From positions 1 to 60,751 of the forward strand of contig CAZWOL010000009.1 of assembly GCA_964635325.1 (NCBI GenBank): a DNA stretch of 60,751 nucleotides, in the 5' to 3' direction. The translations under genes were made by a program, and so were the position numbers. Positions 50,826 to 59,174 of the stretch are shown piece by piece (the stretch's first letter is position 1; each line of letters opens with the position of its first letter). Source of the stretch: BOG-1112 sp964635325 (lineage in GTDB: Bacteria; Bdellovibrionota_B; Oligoflexia; Oligoflexales; Bog-1112). The notes below the pieces were generated by a model. It saw only the letters and a list, made by a program, of their open reading frames with translations. It had not been told where the DNA came from and did no database searches.

Positions 50826-51850
50826 TGAAAATTGCTGTAATTGGTGCGACCGGAGCTGTCGGACGTGAAATTATTAGTGACCTTGCGGAATCTTCTTTAA
50901 AAGGTATTGAACTTTCGCTCTTTGCATCTCCTCGTTCGCAGGGAGAAGTTCTCTATTTTGGAAATAAGTCCATAGTGGTCAAAGCATTCCAATTGTCTGA
51001 AGTTCGCAAGTGTGACTACGTATTGATGAGCGCAGGTGGGGCGTTCTCAAGGGAACACGCACAAGCTATTTGTGCTGATGGTGGACCTATCGTGATCGAT
51101 AATAGTAGCGCATGGCGTATGCAAGCGGATGTGCCTCTTATCGTTCCCGAGGTAAATGGGGATGTACTCAAGGGCTTTCAGGGTGGAATCATTGCAAATC
51201 CTAATTGTGCAATGATTCAACTAGCGGTTTGTTTGAAGCCTCTGCATGATGCTTTTGGTGTTGATTTGGTACAGGTAGCGACTTTTCAGTCTGTATCGGG
51301 TTCAGGGCAAAAAGGTATCAAAGAACTCGCATCTCAAATCGAAGCACAGATGAAATTTGAAGACCCTAAATCGGTCACTTATGATCACCCCATTGCGTTC
51401 AATTTGATTCCCTACATTGGTCCTATCAGTGAATCTGGCTATTGCGAAGAAGAGCTCAAGATTATTGAAGAGCTTCAAAAAGTGATGAGATTGCCTAATT
51501 TGGCTGTGCTACCAACTACGGTTCGTGTGCCTGTCTACAACTGCCACTCCGAAGCTGTAAGTGTGCAGTTGACGAAGGCTGTTCAATTGGATGAAGTGCG
51601 AGAAACTCTAAAGACGGCGGCATCATCTCGATACATATCAAATCTTGAACCAAAGAAACTACCCACCCCTCGCTCTGTAGTGGGGCGCAAAGACGTTTCG
51701 ATTTGTCGCCTGAGACTTATGAATGGTCAGGAGCGTTCCAATTGGCTCCAATTCTGGACGGTTGCAGATAATTTGAAAAAAGGGGCTGCGACCAATGCTG
51801 TTCAGATATTAGAATATCTAGTAGAGCTTCGACAGTCCTCTCATCCTTAA
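50825..51850 (+). CDS. asd: Aspartate-semialdehyde dehydrogenase
   Basis: Second step of the aspartate pathway (lysine, diaminopimelate, threonine, methionine). KIAVIGATGAVGREIISDL is the NADP-binding fold, C128 in IIANPNCAMIQLAV is the catalytic cysteine, and FQSVSGSGQKGIKEL follows. The C-terminal VRVPVYNCHSEAVSVQ segment carries the expected Cys/His region. ATG 50825 shares a base with the pssA stop. Diaminopimelate supply fits the neighbouring envelope genes. Confidence 0.97.
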   Translation: MKIAVIGATGAVGREIISDLAESSLKGIELSLFASPRSQGEVLYFGNKSIVVKAFQLSEVRKCDYVLMSAGGAFSREHAQAICADGGPIVIDNSSAWRMQADVPLIVPEVNGDVLKGFQGGIIANPNCAMIQLAVCLKPLHDAFGVDLVQVATFQSVSGSGQKGIKELASQIEAQMKFEDPKSVTYDHPIAFNLIPYIGPISESGYCEEELKIIEELQKVMRLPNLAVLPTTVRVPVYNCHSEAVSVQLTKAVQLDEVRETLKTAASSRYISNLEPKKLPTPRSVVGRKDVSICRLRLMNGQERSNWLQFWTVADNLKKGAATNAVQILEYLVELRQSSHP

Positions 51851-51871
51851 TTATTGCCGTGGAAGATAGAT

Positions 51872-52747
51872 ATGAAAGTTCAATCCTTAGTACTTATCGT
51901 TGCCTGTCTCTATGGTTCTTCACTCGGTGCTGTTTTGCACTTACGTTCTCATATGGACGATGACGAAAGTGCCGAATTGCAATCAGAGGATGAAGAATCA
52001 GAGCCTTCTACTTCCAGCTTTAGTTCAAGATCGAATTTGAGTGGAGACTGGGGGTCTGGAGGCTATGAATTTAGTATTGGGCTTTCTAAGCCAACTTTCT
52101 CTAAAATTAACCACTATAGCGAGCTTTTTGGGCAGACGAGTTATTATCCTTCATTTGCTGCAACTTATAAACTTGTCTATATGCCGTATATGACGCTCGG
52201 TGTGGGATTTAAGTTTTCTTATTATACAGACCAAGGACGTCCGGCTCGAGTTCGAGATGATGGAGAAATCTACCCGGATGAGCGTGCTGAATCTAATCTC
52301 ACTCTTGTCCCCTATCAGATTTTTCTATCTGGTCAAATGACTCCCTTCAATAGCCGTTATGTGGTTCTGAATGCCTGGTTGGGTTATGAAGAGCTCTATT
52401 ATGAAGATGTACGCATGAACAAGACACAGTCTGCGACTACAACGACAACCACGACGACAGCGAATACATCGACCACGACGACAGAAGCAACACAAAATGA
52501 GATCAATAGTGGGTGGAACAAGAGTCTAACATTTGGAGTAGCCGTTAACTTTTTATTGAATCCATTCGATGAAAATTCAGCAAGTAGCCTTCGTCAGTCA
52601 ACCGGATTGAGATTTATTTATGTGGCTCCATTTGCTGAATTTACAAGTACCCTCAGTGGTGGGCGTACATTTATTACGCAGCAGCTGACGAGTCCCGTAG
52701 ATTTTGCGCGGACGAGTTATGGTGTTCTTTTCATGTTCGAAACTTAG
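51872..52747 (+). CDS. Predicted outer-membrane barrel-like protein with Thr-rich loop
   Basis: No named family recognised. A signal peptide (KVQSLVLIVACLYGSSLGA) is followed by an acidic Ser/Glu linker, then amphipathic strands (YEFSIGLSKPTF, YKLVYMPYMTLGVGFKFSYY) as in small outer-membrane barrels. It ends in an aromatic strand (SYGVLFMFET). A Thr-rich tract interrupts the strands around residues 188-207, where a surface loop is likely. GGAAG seven bases before ATG 51872 sets the start; an upstream TTG (51854) was rejected. Compare the barrel-like protein at 1422-2210. Confidence 0.65.
   Translation: MKVQSLVLIVACLYGSSLGAVLHLRSHMDDDESAELQSEDEESEPSTSSFSSRSNLSGDWGSGGYEFSIGLSKPTFSKINHYSELFGQTSYYPSFAATYKLVYMPYMTLGVGFKFSYYTDQGRPARVRDDGEIYPDERAESNLTLVPYQIFLSGQMTPFNSRYVVLNAWLGYEELYYEDVRMNKTQSATTTTTTTTANTSTTTTEATQNEINSGWNKSLTFGVAVNFLLNPFDENSASSLRQSTGLRFIYVAPFAEFTSTLSGGRTFITQQLTSPVDFARTSYGVLFMFET
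52433..52492 (+). repeat. ACN-codon low-complexity tract (poly-Thr)
   Basis: Twenty codons, of which 14 are ACN Thr codons, including runs of eight and four Thr, with Ala, Asn, Ser and Glu between. The codons are mixed (ACT, ACA, ACG, ACC), so it is not a simple trinucleotide slippage tract, but local expansion or contraction is plausible. Confidence 0.8.
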
Positions 52748-52756
52748 ACCAATTCT

Positions 52757-53575
52757 ATGATAGTAGATTCCAATACTGAATCAAAATACCGGGCCGATAT
52801 TGCATATATCGGAACAGAATATAATGGGTACCAGTCTCAGCAAAACGGTGACAGTATCCAAGATCGTATCGAAGCTGCGTTCAGCAAGTTTTTGAGGCAT
52901 CCTGTTCGTGTGCGAGGTGCATCTCGTACAGATGCTGGTGTACATGCTGAAAATCAGGTGCTTTGCTTTCGTTCGGCAGTCCATTTCAAAGAGAGTGAGT
53001 GGCAATATAGTGCAAATGCTATTTTACCTAAAGCGATCGCGGTTACTCACTTTTCTAAAGTTGCAGATGATTTCGATCCAATCAATGATTCAACCGGAAA
53101 AATCTATCGTTACCGTTTGTGGCGTGGGCACTGTACATTTCCGTTTGTTCGTGACTTTGTATGGACGGTTCCACGAGAGATTGACGTAGAGATTTTGACT
53201 CGTGAGATCAACTCATTTGTTGGAAAACATGATTTCACTTCATTCTGTAGTGCAGATTCAGATGCTGCAACGAGGGTTCGTGAAATTTTCCAAGTCAAAG
53301 TGGAAGTGCGAGATCATCTTGTCGATATTTGGATTTTAGGGGGAGGCTTTCTCAAACAGATGGTTCGTATTATTGTTGGGACTTTAGTGGACATTGCTCT
53401 GGGAAAAAAACCAGAGGGTGCTATTCCACAAATTATTGCCCAGAAAAGACGCGGAGCTGCTGGGCAAACGGCTCCTCCACAAGGTTTGACACTCGTCAAA
53501 ATTCTTTATGGTGAGAAGCCTGACTTGGAATTAGTGATTAAAGATGCTTCCAGAGGTTATTGTTTAAAAGTATAG
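52757..53575 (+). CDS. truA: tRNA pseudouridine(38-40) synthase TruA
   Basis: Isomerises U38-U40 in tRNA anticodon arms. IAYIGTEYNGYQSQQNG, then VRVRGASRTDAGVHAENQVL, includes catalytic D59. VGKHDFTSFCSADSDA and FLKQMVRIIVGTLVDIALGK complete the signature. Length (272 aa) is normal. No good ribosome site precedes the ATG. Confidence 0.96.
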   Translation: MIVDSNTESKYRADIAYIGTEYNGYQSQQNGDSIQDRIEAAFSKFLRHPVRVRGASRTDAGVHAENQVLCFRSAVHFKESEWQYSANAILPKAIAVTHFSKVADDFDPINDSTGKIYRYRLWRGHCTFPFVRDFVWTVPREIDVEILTREINSFVGKHDFTSFCSADSDAATRVREIFQVKVEVRDHLVDIWILGGGFLKQMVRIIVGTLVDIALGKKPEGAIPQIIAQKRRGAAGQTAPPQGLTLVKILYGEKPDLELVIKDASRGYCLKV

Positions 53576-53590
53576 CAAGGACAAGAATCC

Positions 53591-55348
53591 ATGTTGAAGA
53601 TTTGCATGATGAGTTCTCTGCTCCTAATAAGTTCCTGCCATTGGGGAACCAAGTCACACGACGATGAATTTCTTAATCTTAAATTGGTACAACCTATTTC
53701 ATTTAAAAAAAACATAGATGAGACGTGGTCGCATGAAACGCGTCAGTTCTATGCGGGTTACTATTTTCTTTTGGGAGAGTTTCTTTCCCTTGAGCGCAAT
53801 TCGAAAGATTCAGAGCCAATGCTGTCTCTTGCTAACGAGTTGGACCCAAATGAGTTCCTAGCCTTGAAGTTGGTTTCAGCGAAAATTAGCTCTGCTAAAG
53901 TAGATGAAGCGGGTCAAGAATTGCAAAAGCTCATATTGCTTTATCCAAGATCTGCAAAGTTTCACTATCTCTATGGCAGTCTGCTTTTTAGAGCAGGGGA
54001 TTCCGATGCGGCTAGCATTGAACTGGAAAAGGCAATAAGCCTTGAACCAACAGATGAAGCTGCGTACTTGCAGCTGACGGGACTTTATCAGCAGCAAAAT
54101 AGGTCGGACATGGCTATTCAGGTTTGTCGGCGTCTAACACGTCACAATCCTCGGTCGGTTGTTGCTTGGCTAGCACTTGCTCGTTTGCTTTTTGAAGATG
54201 CAAGAATTATTGAAGCATTGGAACCTGCAGCGCGTGCCTATCAGATTAATAGTACGAATGCTGAAACAGTATTGCTGTATGCTCTGCTTCTCGAACAGGT
54301 CAATCGCAGAAGTGAAGCCATCAAACTCTACGATGAACTTTTCAGCGATAATCCATCTATTGAAGATCTGCTAACTAAGACGGTTGCGCTCTACAAGACT
54401 TTTGGTGATCTTGAAGAGGTTTCCACTCGCCTGACGATGATATCCGAACATGCAGGTGGACGCAGTTTAGGTATTGAGATTCAAAGAGCACTCGTCCTTT
54501 GGGAGTTGGGCAAGAATCAAGATGCTTTGAGTGTGCTTTTGAATTTGCGAAAAAATTATGCTGATTCTGAGCAAACGTTGTATCTAGCAGCTTTGGGTTT
54601 TGAAAAGATTGGAGATCTGTCTAATGCTCTAAGTCTTTATGCATCGGTCGAAGAGAACTCTAAATTTTATCTTCCAGCGATGTTTCAAACGTTGCGAATT
54701 TTGGAAGGTCAAAAGCGTTTTTTAGAAGCTTATCAGACTTTGCATCGCGTGACGAAGAGTCGCTACGTTGTCTCAGAAATTTTTGCATTGGGTGCAAACC
54801 TCTATATGCATGAAAATCGTGTTGATGATGCTATAGCTCTTCTTAAAGAAGGGTATGCTAAATTTCCAGATCAGATTCAGTTGCTTTTTTTGGTTGGGGT
54901 CTTCCAAGAAAGGGTCGGACGTGTCGATGCCTGCGTGCAAACGATGAAAGATGTGATTCATGCTCAGCCTAATTATAGTAGTGCTTTAAACTACCTCGGT
55001 TATATTTGGGCCGAACGAGGAATTCACTTAGATGAAGCCAAAATTCTTATTGAGCGAGCTCTATCTCTCAAACCTGATGATGGTTTTTATATGGACTCTT
55101 TGGGATGGGTGCATTTTCAAAAGAAAGAATATGAAAAAGCGCTGGAGATACTTAAAAGAGCTTCACAGATTGAGGCTGAAGAAGCTGTCATTGTAGAGCA
55201 TATTGGAGATGTGTACTTGGGGATGGGGCGTGTTGATGATGCTGCAAAACAGTTCGAAGAGGCGCTCAAGAAAAAGAACCTCGAACCCCAAGACAAGATA
55301 CGAATAGAAACTAAGTGGAATCAGACAAAGAGCAGAAAGGCTGCGTAG
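53591..55348 (+). CDS. TPR-repeat lipoprotein
   Basis: The 585 residues start with a lipoprotein signal peptide (MMSSLLLISSCHWG, lipobox ISSC). About a dozen TPR units follow, including AKFHYLYGSLLFRAGDSDAA, VVAWLALARLLFEDARIIEA and the well-formed final ones (LNYLGYIWAERGIHLDEAKI; DSLGWVHFQKKEYEKALEIL). This is the architecture of outer-membrane-tethered TPR scaffolds. Function unknown. Its end overlaps nothing if the next gene starts at 55363. Confidence 0.82.
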   Translation: MLKICMMSSLLLISSCHWGTKSHDDEFLNLKLVQPISFKKNIDETWSHETRQFYAGYYFLLGEFLSLERNSKDSEPMLSLANELDPNEFLALKLVSAKISSAKVDEAGQELQKLILLYPRSAKFHYLYGSLLFRAGDSDAASIELEKAISLEPTDEAAYLQLTGLYQQQNRSDMAIQVCRRLTRHNPRSVVAWLALARLLFEDARIIEALEPAARAYQINSTNAETVLLYALLLEQVNRRSEAIKLYDELFSDNPSIEDLLTKTVALYKTFGDLEEVSTRLTMISEHAGGRSLGIEIQRALVLWELGKNQDALSVLLNLRKNYADSEQTLYLAALGFEKIGDLSNALSLYASVEENSKFYLPAMFQTLRILEGQKRFLEAYQTLHRVTKSRYVVSEIFALGANLYMHENRVDDAIALLKEGYAKFPDQIQLLFLVGVFQERVGRVDACVQTMKDVIHAQPNYSSALNYLGYIWAERGIHLDEAKILIERALSLKPDDGFYMDSLGWVHFQKKEYEKALEILKRASQIEAEEAVIVEHIGDVYLGMGRVDDAAKQFEEALKKKNLEPQDKIRIETKWNQTKSRKAA

Positions 55349-55362
55349 CGAGGAATGGACTT

Positions 55363-56058
55363 TTGCAGATGCTGTTGATTTCGAGTGTTAGACTTTGCCT
55401 ATTTTTCTTATCTATTTTGCTAGCATCCTGTCAGAGTTTTAGCCCTGATAGTTTTGTGGCTATTCCAACTGGTCTACGCCCACATTTTGGCAACTGTTGG
55501 CAGCCAAGTGGATCCATTCATTTTACACTCTACAAAACTCAAAGACCGGTCTTATCTGCAAATGCTGATTGGGTGCATGACGAATTTGGAGCATGGCGTT
55601 GGGAGCTCTATGATCTCTTGGGGCGTACGCTTTTTTCAGGACAATTGGCAAACAAAAAAATGACAGTTCGTAGTTCGACGGGTGTTCCTTTTGAAGCTTT
55701 ATCACTCGATAGTGATGGTTTTCTGATTTATGATGGAAGCCCTCTTGCTCTGAAGTGGAAGGAAGTGAATTGCTTTTTGAATGAGCAGCTTCCAGAGGAG
55801 TGGTTGGATAGGGGGCAAGCTGTGGTTTCTAATTCTTCACGTAAATACCATCTGAATTTTGTTGATCATGAGCGTCGTATCGACGTAGACGTCAGCCCTC
55901 AAAAAATATGTGGGGTATTGCGTACTCGTTTTTTGCTTTTGTTTACGCGCGAGAGAGCGTCTTGGTGCTTTTTTAAAAATCCACAACATGCGACTCTCAA
56001 TTTTGAAAATTTGTTTCAGATGGAATGGACTCATCCCGAAGAGGGAGGTGAACTGTGA
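55363..56058 (+). CDS. Putative lipoprotein of unknown function
   Basis: A lipoprotein signal peptide (LCLFFLSILLASCQS, lipobox LASC) leads a beta-rich domain of about 200 residues. The strand pattern (SIHFTLYKTQRPVLSANADW, AWRWELYDLLGRTLFSG) weakly recalls LolA/LolB-like or DUF3261-type lipid-binding folds, which I cannot confirm. The start is unclear. TTG 55363 has GAGGA eight bases upstream; ATG 55369 is next; a start at 55315 would overlap the TPR gene. The stop overlaps the dppD start by four bases, placing it in the transporter-murG operon. Confidence 0.6.
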   Translation: MQMLLISSVRLCLFFLSILLASCQSFSPDSFVAIPTGLRPHFGNCWQPSGSIHFTLYKTQRPVLSANADWVHDEFGAWRWELYDLLGRTLFSGQLANKKMTVRSSTGVPFEALSLDSDGFLIYDGSPLALKWKEVNCFLNEQLPEEWLDRGQAVVSNSSRKYHLNFVDHERRIDVDVSPQKICGVLRTRFLLLFTRERASWCFFKNPQHATLNFENLFQMEWTHPEEGGEL

Positions 56059-57035
56059 CGAGTTTGTTGGAAGTAAAAGGTCTTTGCACCTCGTTTGTTT
56101 ATGAACGCAGGAAGTTTCTTGCGGTCGATGATGTCAGCTTTTCCATAGGGGAGGGAGAGGCTGTTGGTCTTGTCGGTGAATCGGGATGTGGCAAAAGTAT
56201 GACGTCATTATCCCTCCTACGCATGGTAGATACACCCGGTAAGATAGAAAAAGGAGAGATCTGGCTCAAGGGCCGTAATCTGATGACTTTGAGTGAAGCT
56301 CAGATGCGCCAGGTTCGTGGAAATCAGATGAGTATGATTTTTCAAGAACCTATGAACAGTTTGAATCCTGTGTTTACAGTCGGTAACCAGATAAGTGAAG
56401 TCTTTCGCATTCATCAGAAGCTATCTCGATCTGAAGCTAATGCAAAAGCTATCGAAATGCTGCGTCTCGTCAATATTCCTTCACCAGAAAAACGTGTAAA
56501 TGAATATCCACATCAGCTGTCAGGTGGAATGCGTCAAAGGGTGATGATTGCAATGGCTTTGGCTTGTCATCCTGCTTTGCTTATTGCAGATGAACCGACG
56601 ACCGCTCTCGATGTGACCATACAAGCTCAAATTTTGGCGCTGATGTCACGCTTGCAAAAAGAATTTGGGATGGCAATTTTATTCATAACCCACGATTTGG
56701 GTCTTGTTGCAGAGATTTGTAAGCGTGTGCTTGTTATGTATGCGGGACGTATTATAGAAAGTGGTTCGGTTGCTGAGGTTTTTCGCAATCCACTACATCC
56801 ATACACGAAAGGTCTCTTGAACTCGATCCCACACTTGGGCAAAAGACAGGCTGTTTTGCCAACTATTGGGGGAAGCGTTCCTCCATTATGGGATTTACCG
56901 ACGGGTTGTCGGTTTTCCAATCGTTGTCCTCGTCGTATGGATATTTGTAGTACAAAAGAACCTCCGATGAAGAAGGGGCAGAACGGCTCCAGTGCAGCCT
57001 GTTGGTTGGTGGAGGATGCGCATGCTACGTGTTGA
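56055..57035 (+). CDS. Peptide ABC transporter ATPase (DppD/OppD type)
   Basis: ATPase subunit of a dipeptide/oligopeptide importer. Walker A GESGCGKS, Q-loop MIFQEPMNSLNPVFTVGNQI, signature LSGGMRQRVMIAMAL, Walker B LLIADEPTTALD and the switch His (ITHDLG) are all present. The C-terminal oligo_HPY domain contains NPLHPYTKGLLNSIP and a Cys-rich stretch (GCRFSNRCPRRMDIC). The start is GTG, overlapping the lipoprotein stop. The likely partners are dppF next door and perhaps the permeases at 2750-4525. Confidence 0.92.
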   Translation: MTSLLEVKGLCTSFVYERRKFLAVDDVSFSIGEGEAVGLVGESGCGKSMTSLSLLRMVDTPGKIEKGEIWLKGRNLMTLSEAQMRQVRGNQMSMIFQEPMNSLNPVFTVGNQISEVFRIHQKLSRSEANAKAIEMLRLVNIPSPEKRVNEYPHQLSGGMRQRVMIAMALACHPALLIADEPTTALDVTIQAQILALMSRLQKEFGMAILFITHDLGLVAEICKRVLVMYAGRIIESGSVAEVFRNPLHPYTKGLLNSIPHLGKRQAVLPTIGGSVPPLWDLPTGCRFSNRCPRRMDICSTKEPPMKKGQNGSSAACWLVEDAHATC

Positions 57036-57999
57036 GAATCTGCAAAAGTTTTTTCCAGTTAGCAGTGGATTTTTGGGTCGCAAGACTGCAAAAGTCTATG
57101 CGGTTGATGATGTCTCTTTTTCGATCGCAGCAGGAGAGACTTTAGGGCTTGTGGGTGAGTCAGGTTGCGGCAAGTCAACGCTTGCACGTACAGTGATTCG
57201 TCTCTACGAACCTGACAGTGGCAAAATATTTTTTCAAGATCAAGATCTCACTGCTTTATCATCAAATGAAATGAGAAAGAAGCGACGTGAGATCCAGATG
57301 ATATTCCAAGACCCAGTTGCTTCGCTTAATCCACGGATGACCATTGGGTCTATTCTTGAAGAACCCTATCTCGTTCATAAGGTCAAAAGTCGAGCAGAAA
57401 TTAGGGATGCTTTGCCCCACCTTTTGCAGCAGGTCGGTTTGTCTGGAGATGTTTTGCAACGCTACCCCCACGAGTTTTCGGGAGGTCAACGTCAACGCAT
57501 TTGTATTGCGCGAGCGATTGCGTTGAATCCAAAATTTATAGTATGTGATGAGCCTGTCAGCGCACTGGATGTTTCTATTCGTTCCCAAATTTTAAATTTG
57601 CTTGTCGAGCTGCGTGAAAAATTCAAGCTCGCATATCTTTTTATATCGCATGATCTTGCCGTGATTGAGCATATCAGTGATCGTGTCGCAGTTATGTATT
57701 TGGGTAAAATTGTAGAATTGAGTGCAAATCAGGATCTTTTTGCAAGCCCTGCTCATCCCTATACCAAAGCCCTAATGCAAGCTATACCTCGAACTGATTT
57801 TGGTCGGGAGGGAACACGTTTGAAGCAGGCAACGGAGTTGATATCCGGAGATGTGCCAAGTCCCTTCAATCCTCCCTCTGGATGTCATTTTCATCCACGT
57901 TGTCCGCTTGCAACAGATCTATGTAAACAGAAAGCTCCCATGCTTCGCAATATTGGATCAACTGAACAACCGCATTGGGTATCCTGTCATTATGCCTAA
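57022..57999 (+). CDS. Peptide ABC transporter ATPase (DppF/OppF type)
   Basis: Second ATPase of the pair. Walker A GESGCGKST, MIFQDPVASLNPRMTIGSIL, signature FSGGQRQRICIARAI, Walker B FIVCDEPVSALD, ISHDLAVI, and oligo_HPY with SPAHPYTKALMQAIP and the Cys motif GCHFHPRCPLATDLC. I start at ATG 57022 because GGAGG lies six bases upstream. An earlier in-frame ATG (57016) and GTG (56992) exist. It overlaps dppD by 14 bases and murG by eight. Confidence 0.92.
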   Translation: MLRVENLQKFFPVSSGFLGRKTAKVYAVDDVSFSIAAGETLGLVGESGCGKSTLARTVIRLYEPDSGKIFFQDQDLTALSSNEMRKKRREIQMIFQDPVASLNPRMTIGSILEEPYLVHKVKSRAEIRDALPHLLQQVGLSGDVLQRYPHEFSGGQRQRICIARAIALNPKFIVCDEPVSALDVSIRSQILNLLVELREKFKLAYLFISHDLAVIEHISDRVAVMYLGKIVELSANQDLFASPAHPYTKALMQAIPRTDFGREGTRLKQATELISGDVPSPFNPPSGCHFHPRCPLATDLCKQKAPMLRNIGSTEQPHWVSCHYA

Positions 58000-59077
58000 T
58001 AAATCTATTAAAATTGTTCTTAGTGGTGGTGGGACCGCGGGTCACGTACTTCCTCATTTTGTACTGTTAGCCCACTATAAAAAAATGGGCTGGGATCTTG
58101 TTTACTTTGGTACTTCAGGCATTGAGAAAAAACTTGTCGAAGACGAAGGAATACGTTTTCGACAAATTCGAGCTGGAAAGTTACGTCGGCACTTTAGCTG
58201 GCAAAACTTTCTCGATCTTGTGTGGGTCTTGGTTGGCATCGTGCAGTCTTTTTTTCTGCTCCTGCAAGAACGTCCACAATTGATCTTCACCAAGGGGGGC
58301 TACGTCAGTGTTCCTGTCGCGGTTGCAGGTTATCTATTGCGTATTCCCGTTTTGACACATGAGTCAGACCTGTCTCCGGGGCTTGCAAATAAAATTATAG
58401 CGAGGTTCTCACGTAAGATTTTTTGTGCTTTCCCAGATACAGTGAGCAAGCTTCCTAAGGGCAAGGCGGAATATGTGGGGCTACCTATTCGAATGGAATT
58501 GTCACAGGGGAAAGCGGAGCATGCCCTTAGTATTTGTGGGTTCAGTTCTGAGGATCAGCGTCCTGTCGTGCTAATTATTGGGGGTAGCCAGGGGGCAAGT
58601 GGAATTAATCGCGCGATTGAGGCAGCGCTTCCTCGTTTGCTCGAGAAATTTAGGCTTATTCATTTAACGGGGCGGGGCAAAAAAACAGAAGGAAGTGGAA
58701 ACGGTTATTTTCAGGCTGAATATATGAACCAAGATCTAAAGCACTTACTGGCTTTGTGCGATCTTGTAATTTGCCGCGCGGGTGCCAACACGATCTTTGA
58801 AATGCTGGCTCTAAGAAAACCCATGTTACTCATCCCCCTAGAGTATGCGACGCGGGGTGATCAGATGCAAAATGCCCAGTCCTTTCAGAAGAGAAACTGG
58901 GGGCAAATACTACGAGAGCAAGATTTGTCGCCTGACCGTATCATTGAAAATCTGCTCGCTTTGCAAGCCAAGGCAGCTGATATACGTCGCGCGATGGAAG
59001 AAGCCCCCGCCAACGAAAGTGCAGAATCCATTTTCCGTACGCTCCAAAGCATTGTATTAGAAGAAACTCAGGCCTAA
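57992..59077 (+). CDS. murG: UDP-N-acetylglucosamine-lipid I N-acetylglucosaminyltransferase MurG
   Basis: GT28 enzyme converting lipid I to lipid II on the inner membrane face. The start of the GT-B fold is IKIVLSGGGTAGHVLPHFVL. The acceptor side has FTKGGYVSVPVAVAGYLLRI and THESDLSPGLANK. The donor domain has VVLIIGGSQGASGINRAI and ICRAGANTIFEMLALRKPML. The last motif reads TRGDQMQNAQSF, whereas E. coli-type MurG has the Gln-Gln/His-Gln form. Length (361 aa) is normal. ATG 57992 overlaps the dppF stop. It lies outside the usual mra/dcw cluster, so a second copy elsewhere is possible. Confidence 0.9.
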   Translation: MPNKSIKIVLSGGGTAGHVLPHFVLLAHYKKMGWDLVYFGTSGIEKKLVEDEGIRFRQIRAGKLRRHFSWQNFLDLVWVLVGIVQSFFLLLQERPQLIFTKGGYVSVPVAVAGYLLRIPVLTHESDLSPGLANKIIARFSRKIFCAFPDTVSKLPKGKAEYVGLPIRMELSQGKAEHALSICGFSSEDQRPVVLIIGGSQGASGINRAIEAALPRLLEKFRLIHLTGRGKKTEGSGNGYFQAEYMNQDLKHLLALCDLVICRAGANTIFEMLALRKPMLLIPLEYATRGDQMQNAQSFQKRNWGQILREQDLSPDRIIENLLALQAKAADIRRAMEEAPANESAESIFRTLQSIVLEETQA

Positions 59078-59144
59078 GCGACCCGCCTACACAGCTTAGG
59101 GTCTATCTAATGACTAGGAGAGCGAGGCATTAGGTAGGCGCTTA
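59075..59144 (+). promoter_or_regulatory. Extended predicted RNA secondary structure in the murG-gltX gap
   Basis: Nested inverted repeats: TAAGC (59075-59079) with GCTTA (59140-59144), GCCTAC (59085-59090) with GTAGGC (59134-59139), and CTAATG (59107-59112) with CATTAG (59128-59133). The 3' arms are contiguous while the 5' arms are separated by unpaired stretches. No T-run follows. It fills most of the leader of gltX. Confidence 0.4.
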
Positions 59145-59174
59145 ATCGAGATGCTAAATAATGAGGAGATAATC

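Noticed and set aside
57851..57991. murG starting at 57851
   Set aside because: The extra 47 residues are encoded inside dppF. ATG 57992 begins the conserved MurG N terminus.
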